From Glaciimonas immobilis (GTDB lineage: Bacteria > Pseudomonadota > Gammaproteobacteria > Burkholderiales > Burkholderiaceae_D), in assembly GCF_011947285.1 (NCBI RefSeq), contig NZ_JAAOZT010000009.1, positions 372,001 through 436,000 of the forward strand: DNA of 64,000 nucleotides, in the 5' to 3' direction. The notes below the pieces were generated by a model, which saw only the letters and a program-made list of their open reading frames with translations, made no database searches and had not been told where the DNA came from. A program made the position numbers and the translations under genes. This document shows, piece after piece, positions 9,791 to 19,022 of this stretch; positions within the stretch are counted from its first letter, which is position 1, and every line of letters starts with the position of its first letter.

Positions 9791-11332
9791 TCAACTTCGC
9801 AAAGAATACCGATTATTGCTCACACACTGATACCGGCGCAGTACCTTACCGCTATCGTCCACGCTTTCAAGATGCACATCAAACTGCCAGAGTCGTGCCA
9901 TGTGGCGTAGGACTTCATCCGTATTTTCGCCCAATGGTCGGCCATCGCTGCGGAAATGGCGTAAAGTCAGGCTGCGGTCACCCCGGGTATTGACCGACCA
10001 GACCTGAATATTCGGCTCGCGATGATTGATGTCGTATTGGCGCGATAGGGTTTCACGTACGTATTGATAACCGGCTTCGTTGTGAATCGCCGTGACTTCC
10101 AGTTCGCTACGATTCTCATCATCCTGGACCGAAAAAAGATGCATGTCACGGATCAATTTGGGTGACAAATATTGCGCTATAAAGCTCTCGTCTTTAAAAT
10201 TTCGCATCGCATAATGCAGCGCGTCCAGCCATGGCGTGCCAGCTAATTGTGGAAACCAGGCGCGGTCCTCGTCGGTCGGATGTTCACAAATACGCCGGAT
10301 ATCACTCATCATTGAGAATCCCAGCGCATACGGATTAATCCCGTTGTAATACGACTTGGTCACTGGCGGCTGATACACGACACTAGTGTGTGAATGCAAA
10401 AACTCCATCATGAAGCCATCGGTCAGATGTCCTTCGTCATACAGCGTATTGAGTAGCGTGTAATGCCAAAACGTTGCCCAGCCTTCGTTCATTACCTGCG
10501 TCTGCCGTTGCGGATAAAAATACTGCGCAACCTTCCGCACAATGCGGATGACCTCGCGCTCCCATGGCTCTAACAGCGGCGCGTTTTTCTCTGCAAAATA
10601 CAGTAAGTTTTCTTGTGGCTCAGGCGGGAAGCGGGTTTCATCCTGCGCCATCGCCTCTTCTTTTCTGGTCGGCAAAGTCCGCCACAATGCATTCACCTGC
10701 GACTGGTTATATTCCTCACGTTCGCGGGCTTGCTCTTTCTCCTTGACCAAGGATAAATGCTGCGGTCGCTTATAACGATCAACACCGTAATGCATCAATG
10801 CATGACATGAGTCCAATAACTCTTCTACTCTTTCAAATCCGTGCCGTTCTTCACATTCGGAAATGTAATTACGCGCATACACCAGATAATCGATAATCGC
10901 GTTGGCGTCGGTCCATAACTGGAATAAATAGTTGCCCTTAAAAAATGAGTTATGGCCATAAGCCGCATGTGCCACCACCAGCGCCTGCATCGTCAGCGTA
11001 TTCTCTTCCATCAAATATGCGATACACGGATTAGAATTAATCACGATTTCGTAGGCAAGACCCATTTGCCCGCGCTTATAACCGCGCTCGGTGGATAGGA
11101 AATGTTTGCCGAACGACCAATGTCTATAATTCACTGGCATCCCGGACGACGCGTAAGCGTCCATCATTTGCTCGGCGGTAATGATTTCTAACTGGATGGG
11201 ATAAATGTCCAGTTTAAAGGAGGCCGCTACCCGCGCTATTTCAACGTTATAACGTTCGATTAATTCAAAGGTCCAATCGGAGGGGCATGGTAACGGCGTT
11301 TTACGCTTATCGATATCTGCACGTGCATTCAT
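9791..11332 (-). CDS. SpoVR family protein
   Basis: A 513-residue cytoplasmic protein of the SpoVR/YcgB family, recognised from WTFELIERYNVEIARVA, YPIQLEIITAEQMMDAYAS, the WSFGKHFLSTE region and MNEGWATFWHYTLLN. The molecular function of the family is not established; it is regularly co-encoded with PrkA and DUF444 proteins and linked to stress/stationary phase. Its start codon overlaps the stop of the DUF444 gene by four bases (ATGA), which implies translational coupling. It is the last gene of the prkA-DUF444-spoVR set. No terminator is evident before the convergent guaD. Confidence 0.92.
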   Translation of the reverse strand: MNARADIDKRKTPLPCPSDWTFELIERYNVEIARVAASFKLDIYPIQLEIITAEQMMDAYASSGMPVNYRHWSFGKHFLSTERGYKRGQMGLAYEIVINSNPCIAYLMEENTLTMQALVVAHAAYGHNSFFKGNYLFQLWTDANAIIDYLVYARNYISECEERHGFERVEELLDSCHALMHYGVDRYKRPQHLSLVKEKEQAREREEYNQSQVNALWRTLPTRKEEAMAQDETRFPPEPQENLLYFAEKNAPLLEPWEREVIRIVRKVAQYFYPQRQTQVMNEGWATFWHYTLLNTLYDEGHLTDGFMMEFLHSHTSVVYQPPVTKSYYNGINPYALGFSMMSDIRRICEHPTDEDRAWFPQLAGTPWLDALHYAMRNFKDESFIAQYLSPKLIRDMHLFSVQDDENRSELEVTAIHNEAGYQYVRETLSRQYDINHREPNIQVWSVNTRGDRSLTLRHFRSDGRPLGENTDEVLRHMARLWQFDVHLESVDDSGKVLRRYQCVSNNRYSLRS

Positions 11333-12597
11333 AGGTTCACCTGTTTTTCAAATAGCTCACGAAATACCGGATAAATATCGCTGGCGTGCTGGACTTTCTT
11401 CTGCACGAACTGTCGATAAGCCGGCACTATTTGTGCATATTCCCTCCACAGATTTTGCTCTTCAGCAACGACCTGAATGTAAGCAAAATAGCGGGAGCGA
11501 GGCAAGATTTTTTGTTCAAGAATTTTTCGGCACTTAGGGGAATCATCGTTCCAGTTGTCGCCGTCAGACGCCTGCGCGCCATAGATGTTCCAGTCGCCCG
11601 GTGGATAGCGGTCATCAATGATTTTTGACATCAGCTCCAACGCGCTCGACACCACGGTACCGCCGCTTTCCTGGGAGTGAAAAAACGTGTTTTCATCCAC
11701 TTCATCAGCGCGCGTGTGGTGACGAATAAAAACGACTTCAATATGTTCGTAGTTACGCGTCAGAAACAGATACAGCAGAATAAAAAAGCGTTTGGCCAGA
11801 TCCTTGCGTTGTTCATCCATTGAGCCGGACACGTCCATGACGCAGAACATTACGGCCTGACTTGACGGTTGTGGTTGCCTGACGCGATTGACATAGCGCA
11901 AGTCAAAAGGATCAATAAAAGGAATCCGCCAGATGCGTCCCTTGAGATGATGAATATCTTCCTCTAACCGCCGGATTTCTTCGCCGCGATCTTCGGTATC
12001 ATCTTTAAGGGCCTCCATCAATAGCTCAAGTTCACGTAAGCGCGCCACTAGCGGGGAACCTAGCGCGATGCGTCGACCAAGCGAACTGCGCAGTGAGCGC
12101 ACAATATCAATATTATTGGGCGAGCCATCGGTGGAGTAACCAGCGCGCATATTCTTCCACGTTGGCGCTGTCATCAGATTGGTCTTGATCAGGCGCGGTA
12201 ATTCAAGATCCTCAAAGAAATATTGCATGAATTCTTCGCGGGATAATTCAAAAACGAAATCATCCTGGCCCTCGCCCTGATCACTCGCGTCGCTCCCACC
12301 GCCGCGTCCTGAGCCACCGTCCGGTCGGGCGATCCGGTCGCCCTGAAGGTATTCTTCATTGCCGGGATGCACCATCTCGCGCATACCCCCAGAACCGTGG
12401 CGGAAGACCGGTTCTGAAATATCTTTGCGCGGAATAGTAATGCTTTTGGACTTTTCGATTTCGGTAATGCCACGGTCTCGCACCGCTTCCGTTACCGAGC
12501 GCCGGATATCATCACGATAACGGCGCAGGAAACGTTCGCGATTAGCGATTCCCTTGTTTTTTCCAGCGAGTCTACGGTCAATTATTTGATGTAACAC
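11329..12597 (-). CDS. DUF444 (YeaH/YhbH) family protein with von Willebrand A-like domain
   Basis: A 422-residue homologue of E. coli YeaH. The N-terminus VLHQIIDRRLAGKNKGIANR is typical of the family. It is followed by a Gly/Asp-rich flexible stretch (about 90-112) and a C-terminal vWA-like fold with the metal-site signature MDVSGSMDE (about residues 254-262). The open frame runs 44 codons further upstream, but GTG 12597 gives the family N-terminus and has AGGAGA about 8 bases before it. It sits between prkA and SpoVR; known association is with the PrkA kinase. Exact activity is unknown. Confidence 0.92.
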   Translation of the reverse strand: MLHQIIDRRLAGKNKGIANRERFLRRYRDDIRRSVTEAVRDRGITEIEKSKSITIPRKDISEPVFRHGSGGMREMVHPGNEEYLQGDRIARPDGGSGRGGGSDASDQGEGQDDFVFELSREEFMQYFFEDLELPRLIKTNLMTAPTWKNMRAGYSTDGSPNNIDIVRSLRSSLGRRIALGSPLVARLRELELLMEALKDDTEDRGEEIRRLEEDIHHLKGRIWRIPFIDPFDLRYVNRVRQPQPSSQAVMFCVMDVSGSMDEQRKDLAKRFFILLYLFLTRNYEHIEVVFIRHHTRADEVDENTFFHSQESGGTVVSSALELMSKIIDDRYPPGDWNIYGAQASDGDNWNDDSPKCRKILEQKILPRSRYFAYIQVVAEEQNLWREYAQIVPAYRQFVQKKVQHASDIYPVFRELFEKQVNL

Positions 12598-12959
12598 GGT
12601 ACAGTCTCCTGATCGTGATGTATCTGGGAGCTGCCGCCGGTATCGCCTGATGGCCTTGATCGGCTGACGATGCCGGACTTGCCAGAAGACCGCCGGACAT
12701 AGCCCTAAGCCAGTTCCGACAGCTCCCATGGCTGCCCTGTGCAGTTACAGTTTGCACCACCACTGGTAGTAGACATCGCAGGTATCGCCGTGAGAGCCTG
12801 TCTGCGATCTTTTGATGCCTACATATTGCCTTTAAAAGGTGGTGCTAAACGGGTTTTAAAATCCAAATGGTGTGTTAAACATTTCGGTTTCTCCACCGCT
12901 GATCCATAAGCCACGTTCACATGTTACAGCTCGCTACGCACGTGCGCATACGCAGATCT
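12598..12959. other. Intergenic stretch between prkA and DUF444 gene
   Basis: A 362-base gap inside what is usually a tight prkA-DUF444-spoVR set. The sequence holds no convincing gene or clear terminator. The ribosome binding site of the DUF444 gene lies at about 12605-12610. Confidence 0.4.
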
Positions 12960-14882
12960 TTATGACGATTTACGGACGCGTAGATACCACTCGCAAAGTA
13001 GCCGGACCTGCTTTGGCGTATAACCTTTGGTCACCATGCGGTTTACAAAATCTTCATGCTTGCGCATCTCATCGGCTGAACCTTTGGCATTAAATGAAAT
13101 AACCGGAAGCAGATCCTCGGTGTTCGAGAACATTTTCTTCTCAATCACTACCCGCAGTTTTTCATAACTGGTCCAAAGTGGATTTTTGCCACCATTCGAG
13201 ACCCGGGCACGTAACACGAAGTTAACTATCTCGTTACGGAAATCTTTTGGATTACTGATACCGGCAGGCTTTTCTATTTTCTCCAGTTCTGCGTTCAACG
13301 CGGCGCGGTCAAAACTTTCTCCGGTGTCGTGATCGCGGAACTCCTGATCTTGAATCCAGAAGTCGGCATAGGTGACATATCGGTCAAATACGTTTTGCCC
13401 ATATTCAGAATACGACTCCAGATAAGCGGTCTGGATTTCCTTGCCGATGAACTCAGCGTAACGCGAGGCCAGCGTGTCCTTCACGTAAGAAAGATATTTT
13501 TGTTCCAGTTCTTGCGGAAACTGCTCCCGCTCGATTTGCTGCTCCAGTACATACATTAAATGCACAGGATTGGCGGCGATTTCGGACGAGTCAAAGTTGA
13601 AAACCCGCGATAAAATCTTGAACGCAAATCGGGTAGAAACCCCGGTCATGCCTTCATCGACGCCCGCATAATCGCGATACTCCTGGAACGACTTCGCTTT
13701 CGGATCGCTGTCTTTCAGATTGTCGCCATCGTAGACCTGCATCTTGGAAAAAATATTCGAGTTTTCAGGCTCGGCAAGTCGGGTCAGGATCGAAAATTGG
13801 GCCATCATTTTTAACGTTCCGGGCGCGCAGACGGCCTTGCCCAGAGATGATGTCCGGATAAGTTTTTCGTAGATCTTGATTTCTTCCGACACCCGCAAGC
13901 AATATGGCACCTTGACGATATATATACGATCTAACAGCGCTTCATTATTCTTGTTATTGCGAAATGCTTTCCACTCTGATTCGTTGGAGTGGGCCAGAAT
14001 AATGCCGTCAAACGGAATCGCGCCAAATCCCTCGGTACCTTTAAAATTGCCTTCTTGCGTCGCAGTTAAAAGCGGATGCAAAACCTTGATCGGCGCTTTA
14101 AACATTTCGACAAATTCTAGCAAGCCCTGATTGGACAAACAAAGACCGCCAGAGTAACTGTAAGCGTCGGCATCATCCTGTGAATACTGTTCAAGCTTGC
14201 GAATATCTACTTTGCCGACCAGCGTAGAAATATCTTGATTATTTTCATCGCCGGGTTCCGTTTTGGAAATCGCGATTTGTCGCAATATGTTTGGATAACG
14301 TTTGACTACACGGAATTTTCGGATGTCACCGTTAAATTCATGCAAGCGTTTAACGGCCCATGGACTCAGTATGGATTTGATGTACCGGCGTGGAATCCCG
14401 TATTGTTCTTCCAGAATGCCGCCGTCTTCGTCATAGTCGAACAGACCGAGGGGCGATTCATTAACGGGAGAACCTTTGATCGAATAGAAAGGAACGTGCT
14501 CCATCAATTGCTTCAGCCGTTCCGCGATGGAGGATTTACCGCCACCAACCGGGCCAAGCAAATAGAGGATTTGTTTTTTTTCTTCGAGACCTTGAGCGGC
14601 ATGACGGAAATATGCCACGACTTGTTCGATTACTTCTTCGGCGCCATAAAATTCTTTAAAGGCCGGATACACTTTGATCACTTTGTTGGCAAAAATACGT
14701 GACAACAATTGATCCTGACGTGTATCAATTTTTTCAGGTTCGCCGATTGCCATCAGCATGCGTTCACCCGCCGTTGCATACACGGTAGGATTGTTCTTAC
14801 AAAGTGTCAGATACTCTTCAAGTGAAAATTCTTCTTCTCTGGTCTTGTCGAACCGACTCGCAAAGCTGCTGTAAATATCCAT
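12960..14882 (-). CDS. prkA: PrkA family serine protein kinase (YeaG-like)
   Basis: A 640-residue AAA-type serine kinase homologous to E. coli YeaG (644 aa). The Walker A motif LLGPVGGGKSSIAERL is at about residues 109-123. The N-terminal AAA domain continues with GLFDYDEDGGILEEQYGIPR, and a C-terminal PrkA kinase-like domain follows. Start ATG 14882 has GGGGGTGAT immediately before it. It is the first gene of the set with DUF444 and SpoVR; in enterobacteria this set responds to nutrient and acid stress. A perfect 13-base palindrome lies about 50 bases upstream and may be an operator. Confidence 0.94.
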   Translation of the reverse strand: MDIYSSFASRFDKTREEEFSLEEYLTLCKNNPTVYATAGERMLMAIGEPEKIDTRQDQLLSRIFANKVIKVYPAFKEFYGAEEVIEQVVAYFRHAAQGLEEKKQILYLLGPVGGGKSSIAERLKQLMEHVPFYSIKGSPVNESPLGLFDYDEDGGILEEQYGIPRRYIKSILSPWAVKRLHEFNGDIRKFRVVKRYPNILRQIAISKTEPGDENNQDISTLVGKVDIRKLEQYSQDDADAYSYSGGLCLSNQGLLEFVEMFKAPIKVLHPLLTATQEGNFKGTEGFGAIPFDGIILAHSNESEWKAFRNNKNNEALLDRIYIVKVPYCLRVSEEIKIYEKLIRTSSLGKAVCAPGTLKMMAQFSILTRLAEPENSNIFSKMQVYDGDNLKDSDPKAKSFQEYRDYAGVDEGMTGVSTRFAFKILSRVFNFDSSEIAANPVHLMYVLEQQIEREQFPQELEQKYLSYVKDTLASRYAEFIGKEIQTAYLESYSEYGQNVFDRYVTYADFWIQDQEFRDHDTGESFDRAALNAELEKIEKPAGISNPKDFRNEIVNFVLRARVSNGGKNPLWTSYEKLRVVIEKKMFSNTEDLLPVISFNAKGSADEMRKHEDFVNRMVTKGYTPKQVRLLCEWYLRVRKSS

Positions 14883-14930
14883 ATCACCCCCGCATCAACG
14901 ATGTTGCGAAAACAAACTGAACAAACAATT

Positions 14931-14943
14931 CCTACAATGTAGG
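14931..14943. promoter_or_regulatory. Palindromic operator-like site upstream of prkA
   Basis: Perfect inverted repeat CCTACA-A-TGTAGG, 49 bases before the prkA start and within an A/T-rich promoter-like stretch. The cognate factor is unknown. Confidence 0.35.
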
Positions 14944-15093
14944 ACCCCTTTGAGAGCTTAACAGACCGTTGAATTTTGCGCTGAATTTACACAGTAATTA
15001 ACGGAAGAGGTTTCCATGCTTTTGATTCTATATCTTTTTCTCGAACGCAACCGAGAAATTGTGTAATCAGAGATTACAGAAACAGAAAAAATT

Positions 15094-16341
15094 TTATTCT
15101 TCAACTTTTTTTTCGTTCCATGGAGCGACTTTTGGCAGCAACAGCATGCCGGGTATCGCCAGTGCAAAACACACGATGAAAAAAGTAAACCAGCCTGTCT
15201 GGGCAATAATGTAACCGACCGAAGAGTTGATAAACGTACGCGGAACCGCTGCCAGACTTGTGAATAAGGCAAACTGTGTTGCGGTGTAACGCGGGTCTGT
15301 CGTGCGTGCAATGTAGGCCACAAATGCCGCAGTACCAAGCCCGACGCCAAATGCCTCGGCACCAATGACGGCAGCGAGTATTAGTGGTTCAGCGCCGACA
15401 TGCGCCAGCCATGCAAATCCGAGTATTGTGACAGCTTGTACAACGCCAAAAATCCAGAGTGCGCGGTTGATACCAATTTTGACCATCCAGATACCACCGA
15501 TAATGCCGCCGGCGACGCTGGCCCAAAGACTGGTCGTCTTTGAAATGGCGCCGATCTGTGTCATCGTAAAACCAAGATCGATATAAAACTTGGTTGCCAG
15601 CGCTGTCGCCATGCTGTCGCCAAGCTTGTAAAGAAAAATAAATCCGAGCACCCACAACGCACTTTGCCAGCCATTCCGGGAAATAAACTCCTGAAACGGC
15701 AGCAGTACGGCAGCGCGGAGGTTTTTTGGCGGATCACCGTATACCTTTGGCTCACTGATGATCAATGTGCAGGCCAGGCCGGGCAGCATAAAGCCAGCGG
15801 TAATCCAGAACACCTGGTGCCACGGCATCATATCGGCCAGCACCAGCGACAGCGCGCCCGGCACCATACCCGCGACTTTGTAAGCGTTGACGTGGATCGC
15901 GCTACCGAGGCCTTGCTCGCTATCGGGAAGAATTTCGCGCCGGTAAGCATCAATCACGATATCCTGGCTTGCGGATAAAAAGGCGACCAGCGATGCCATG
16001 GCTGCAATGGCGGGTAAATTCAGGATCGGGTCAAGCATTCCCATGGCGCCGATGGCGCCAAACAGGGCGACTTGTGTCAATGCCATCCATCCGCGGCGGC
16101 GGCCCATGCGGCCAAAGTGAAAGCGGTCCATTAATGGCGACCACAAAAATTTCCACGTATACGGAAACATTACGAGCGCGAAGAGGCCCAGTGCTTTGAC
16201 GTTCAATCCCGATTTTGCCAGCCACGCTTGTAACAAGCTGATTAATATAAATAGAGGTAAGCCGGAACTAAAGCCGAGAAAAACGCAGATCAGCATGCGT
16301 CGGTTCAGATAATGATGCCACGGGGGCGAAGTTGAAGTCAT
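15094..16341 (-). CDS. ampG: AmpG-type muropeptide transporter (MFS)
   Basis: A 415-residue inner-membrane permease with about 12 hydrophobic segments. The region FPYTWKFLWSPLMDRF with the following GRRRGWM loop, and SASQDIVIDAYRREIL, are characteristic of AmpG proteins, which import GlcNAc-anhydroMurNAc peptides for peptidoglycan recycling and influence AmpC induction. Start ATG 16341 gives MTSTSPPWHHYLNRRML. It is monocistronic in appearance, 329 bases downstream of metW. Some MFS relatives have other substrates, so the substrate is inferred from family resemblance. Confidence 0.85.
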   Translation of the reverse strand: MTSTSPPWHHYLNRRMLICVFLGFSSGLPLFILISLLQAWLAKSGLNVKALGLFALVMFPYTWKFLWSPLMDRFHFGRMGRRRGWMALTQVALFGAIGAMGMLDPILNLPAIAAMASLVAFLSASQDIVIDAYRREILPDSEQGLGSAIHVNAYKVAGMVPGALSLVLADMMPWHQVFWITAGFMLPGLACTLIISEPKVYGDPPKNLRAAVLLPFQEFISRNGWQSALWVLGFIFLYKLGDSMATALATKFYIDLGFTMTQIGAISKTTSLWASVAGGIIGGIWMVKIGINRALWIFGVVQAVTILGFAWLAHVGAEPLILAAVIGAEAFGVGLGTAAFVAYIARTTDPRYTATQFALFTSLAAVPRTFINSSVGYIIAQTGWFTFFIVCFALAIPGMLLLPKVAPWNEKKVEE

Positions 16342-16670
16342 CTATGCGCCCGAAAACGGGACGTTATGTGTGCAGGAAAAGTATTTAAAATACGGAAGCA
16401 GATAGACGTAATGTGGAGAATACCCAAGCTGCGCCGGAAAATAATGAGTGGTAAAAATAGTACACAAAAACAACGTTAAACGCGTCGGGACCCGGGACGC
16501 GACCTGTCAATATTGTCATTGCACCGCGTTCAATGTCTACAATGACGACGACTGACAAAAATGCGGTTTGGTGACAGGTGCCTGTTATTTTTTCAGATTT
16601 TGTAACCTTGGGTGCGCCACAGGAAGTCGCTACAGAAACTTTCGACAGCACGTCAGCCTTACCGCTTGGG
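16342..16670. other. Intergenic stretch between metW and ampG
   Basis: A 329-base gap. A longer minus-strand open frame crosses it and runs into metW in another frame, but it has no protein-like features. No clear terminator for metW or promoter for ampG can be named. Confidence 0.4.
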
Positions 16671-17273
16671 TTATTTTTTGCGAAAACGAAACACAGCAAG
16701 GCTACCACGCCAATTGGGTAGAAATGATACCGGCCTTCCATCATGCAGGGCCACGCATTCGAGCACTTCCAGGCCCACTTCGTTCGCCAGTTCTTCAAAA
16801 TCCTTAATCGTTGCGCAACGCAAATTAGGGGTGTCATACCATTCGTAAGGCAGTAACTTTGAGACCGGCATGCGACCACGCAACAGCGCCATGCGGTGTG
16901 GCCAATAGGCAAAATTGGGAAACGACACTATTGCTTCGCGACCAACCCGGGCGATATCCCTTAAGACGCCTTCGACATTTTTCATCATTTGTAATGCCGA
17001 AAGACACAATACCGTGTCGAACGCATTATCGGCAAACAAAGCGAGGCCTGTCTCCAAATCTTGTTGAATTACCGATACACCACGCGCTACGCAAGGAGGA
17101 ATCTTGCTGTCATCGATTTCAACCCCATATCCGGCGCATTGCTTGTCCGTTTGCAGGTAGTCAAGCATCACACCATCACCGCAGCCCAGGTCTAATACCT
17201 GAGACTGTTGCGGGACCCAATGGGCGATAAACGCCAGGTCAGGGCGAAGTCCGCTCAGTTGCTCAAAGTTCAT
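16671..17273 (-). CDS. metW: Methionine biosynthesis protein MetW
   Basis: A 200-residue class I SAM-dependent methyltransferase-fold protein. The SAM motif [15 protein letters not shown] is at about residues 26-40, and [21 protein letters not shown] is the MetW signature region (the family is always next to metX). Its start overlaps the metX stop by four bases, so the two are translated together. MetW is needed with MetX for O-acyl-homoserine formation in related bacteria; its own reaction is not settled. Controlled with metX by the upstream riboswitch. Confidence 0.93.
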   Translation of the reverse strand: MNFEQLSGLRPDLAFIAHWVPQQSQVLDLGCGDGVMLDYLQTDKQCAGYGVEIDDSKIPPCVARGVSVIQQDLETGLALFADNAFDTVLCLSALQMMKNVEGVLRDIARVGREAIVSFPNFAYWPHRMALLRGRMPVSKLLPYEWYDTPNLRCATIKDFEELANEVGLEVLECVALHDGRPVSFLPNWRGSLAVFRFRKK

Positions 17274-18490
17274 ACATTTTCTCCGGCGCTGTCAGGTATG
17301 GCCTCAGCCGACCCGGGTGGGGTTGAATGGTTCGGCAGATTGCCATGGGCGTCTGGTTTGCCAGTGGCATTAATCGCTTTCCAGATGCGGTTGTAGTACT
17401 CGCGCACGACGTTCTGGTAGCGCGCATCTTCTAGCAAAAACGCATCATGGCCGTGTGGCGCGTCGATTTCCGCATAGCTTACCCGTCGGCGATTATTCAC
17501 TAACGCCTTGACAATATCGCGACTGCGTTCCGGCGAGAAACGCCAGTCGGTCATAAATGAGATGACCAGAAATTCGGCGCGGGTTTTTGCGAGCGCAACC
17601 GTGAGATCGCCCCCGCATTCGGCCGCAGGATCAAAGTAATCGAGCGCCTTGGTTATCAGCAAATAGGTGTTGGCATCAAAGTACTGAGAAAATTTGTCGC
17701 CCTGATAGCGTAAATAGGATTCGATTTCAAAATCGACGCCGAATCCGAACTGATAGCTACCCGAGCGCAAATCCCGGCCAAATTTTTCGGCCATGTCATC
17801 ATCGGATAAATAGGTGATGTGACCGATCATCCGTGCCACGCGCAAGCCATTTTTGGGCACGACGCCGTGCGCGTAAAAATCGCCGCCATGAAAATCCGGA
17901 TCGGTCAGAATTGCTTGCCGCGCAACATCATTAAAAGCGATATTTTGTGCGGATAATTTGGGCGTGGATGCAATCACCACGCAATGGCGCAAACGCATCG
18001 GGTACAGCAGACTCCACGCCAGCGCCTGCATCCCGCCTAACGATCCGCCCATCACTGCGGCGAACTGGGTGATGCCGAGCGCGTCGGCCAGGCGCGCTTG
18101 CGCCTGCACCCAATCCTCCACCGTTACCACAGGGAAGTTTGCGCCGTATGGATTGCCTGTTGTGGCATCGATATGCATCGGACCGGTCGAGCCGAAGCAG
18201 GAGCCCAGATTATTCACGCCCATGACAAAAAATTTATCGGTATCGACTGATTTTCCGGGGCCGACCATGTTGTCCCACCAACCGACGTTTTTCTGATCGT
18301 CGGCATAGTTGCCGGCCACATGGTGCGAGGCATTTAGGGCATGGCAAACAAGCACCGCGTTCGATTTATCGGCATTTAGGGTGCCATATGTTTCATACAC
18401 AAGGGTGTAATCGGACAGCGACGCACCGCTCTGCAATTTAAGGGGTGTCGCAAAATGCATGGACTGCGGTGTGACGGTTACTTGAGACAT
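17270..18490 (-). CDS. metX: Homoserine O-acyltransferase MetX
   Basis: A 406-residue alpha/beta-hydrolase-fold enzyme that acylates homoserine (acetyl- or succinyl-CoA as donor) as the first committed step of methionine synthesis. The nucleophile elbow [13 protein letters not shown] has the catalytic Ser at 150. The later [12 protein letters not shown] and [12 protein letters not shown] supply the Asp and His of the triad. [11 protein letters not shown] and GSCFGSTGP are family motifs. The donor preference cannot be told from these motifs. The start ATG 18490 has no strong ribosome binding site. The leader contains a SAM-II riboswitch and terminator, and metW follows with a four-base overlap. 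Confidence 0.94.
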   Translation of the reverse strand: MSQVTVTPQSMHFATPLKLQSGASLSDYTLVYETYGTLNADKSNAVLVCHALNASHHVAGNYADDQKNVGWWDNMVGPGKSVDTDKFFVMGVNNLGSCFGSTGPMHIDATTGNPYGANFPVVTVEDWVQAQARLADALGITQFAAVMGGSLGGMQALAWSLLYPMRLRHCVVIASTPKLSAQNIAFNDVARQAILTDPDFHGGDFYAHGVVPKNGLRVARMIGHITYLSDDDMAEKFGRDLRSGSYQFGFGVDFEIESYLRYQGDKFSQYFDANTYLLITKALDYFDPAAECGGDLTVALAKTRAEFLVISFMTDWRFSPERSRDIVKALVNNRRRVSYAEIDAPHGHDAFLLEDARYQNVVREYYNRIWKAINATGKPDAHGNLPNHSTPPGSAEAIPDSAGENV

Positions 18491-18552
18491 AGTGTGAGAT
18501 TGAACGTTATTAACAATTTGTGTAAGGCCTCATCGCTGCAAACACAGGACTG

Positions 18553-18605
18553 ACAAAAATCGCCCCAGCGAAGCTGTGCTTTCCGTGTCCTGCCGGAACG
18601 CCAGT
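18553..18605. repeat. Partial copy of a dispersed repeat in the metX leader
   Basis: The segment TCGCCCCAGC followed by TGTGCTTTCC at 18560-18584 matches, with the same order and near-equal spacing, the left part of the inverted-repeat element found between gshA and gshB (23062-23195). It lies between the riboswitch terminator and metX. Confidence 0.4.
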
Positions 18606-18636
18606 CTTGCCCGGACGTTTTAAATAATACTCAAGC

Positions 18637-18671
18637 AATAAAAAAGCCCGAAAGCTTGCGCTCATCGGGCT
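18637..18671 (-). terminator. Intrinsic terminator, expression platform of the metX riboswitch
   Basis: Read on the minus strand: AGCCCGA, then AGC-GCAA-GCT capped by a GNRA tetraloop, then TCGGGCT and a run of T. It stands 150 bases before metX. Its 5' arm overlaps the 3' arm of a competing stem: GGCTAAA at 18700-18706 can pair with TTTAGCC at 18668-18674, so the two folds exclude each other. Confidence 0.8.
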
Positions 18672-18694
18672 AAATCAGGGGCTTGTAATGCAAG

Positions 18695-18780
18695 CTCGCT
18701 TTAGCCGTATTTATTCGACATTCCCGGAGGATTGCCACGCGCCCGCAAGCTGAGGTGGTGAGACCGTTCAAATCGGCGCT
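18695..18780 (-). promoter_or_regulatory. SAM-II riboswitch aptamer upstream of metX
   Basis: On the minus strand the parts of the SAM-II (SAM-alpha) consensus occur in order: P1 5' arm GCGCC, then GATTTGAACGG, GCTTGC, the P1 3' arm GGCGC, and after a loop the pseudoknot strand AATAAATACGGCTAAA. The loop before that strand carries an extra hairpin (GGCAATCC-TCCG-GGAATGTC). SAM-II elements are known upstream of metA/metX in proteobacteria. When SAM holds GGCTAAA in the pseudoknot, the antiterminator stem cannot form and the terminator at 18637-18671 should fold. The match was made by eye against the remembered consensus. Confidence 0.82.
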
Positions 18781-19022
18781 GTTTGTTGCTGCTCAGTATC
18801 TTACCTGACGCTGCAACGGTATTAGAATAACCAAGTCGGGGCTCGCCGTCAATTGGATGGCAGCAAGAGTGCGGCAATCTTACTGCAATTATGTTGCAAT
18901 CATGTTGCAAGATAGCCCCACGTTAACCTCACGTTAACGCGCTGGCGCCATCTCACTGTTGGAGCGATCGCTTCTCCAGTCTTGCAACGCTGCCGCCTCT
19001 ACACTGTTATCAGTATTGCCAA

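Noticed and set aside
16385-16912. 175-codon minus-strand frame overlapping metW
   Set aside because: It overlaps a well-supported gene on the same strand in another frame and has no protein features.
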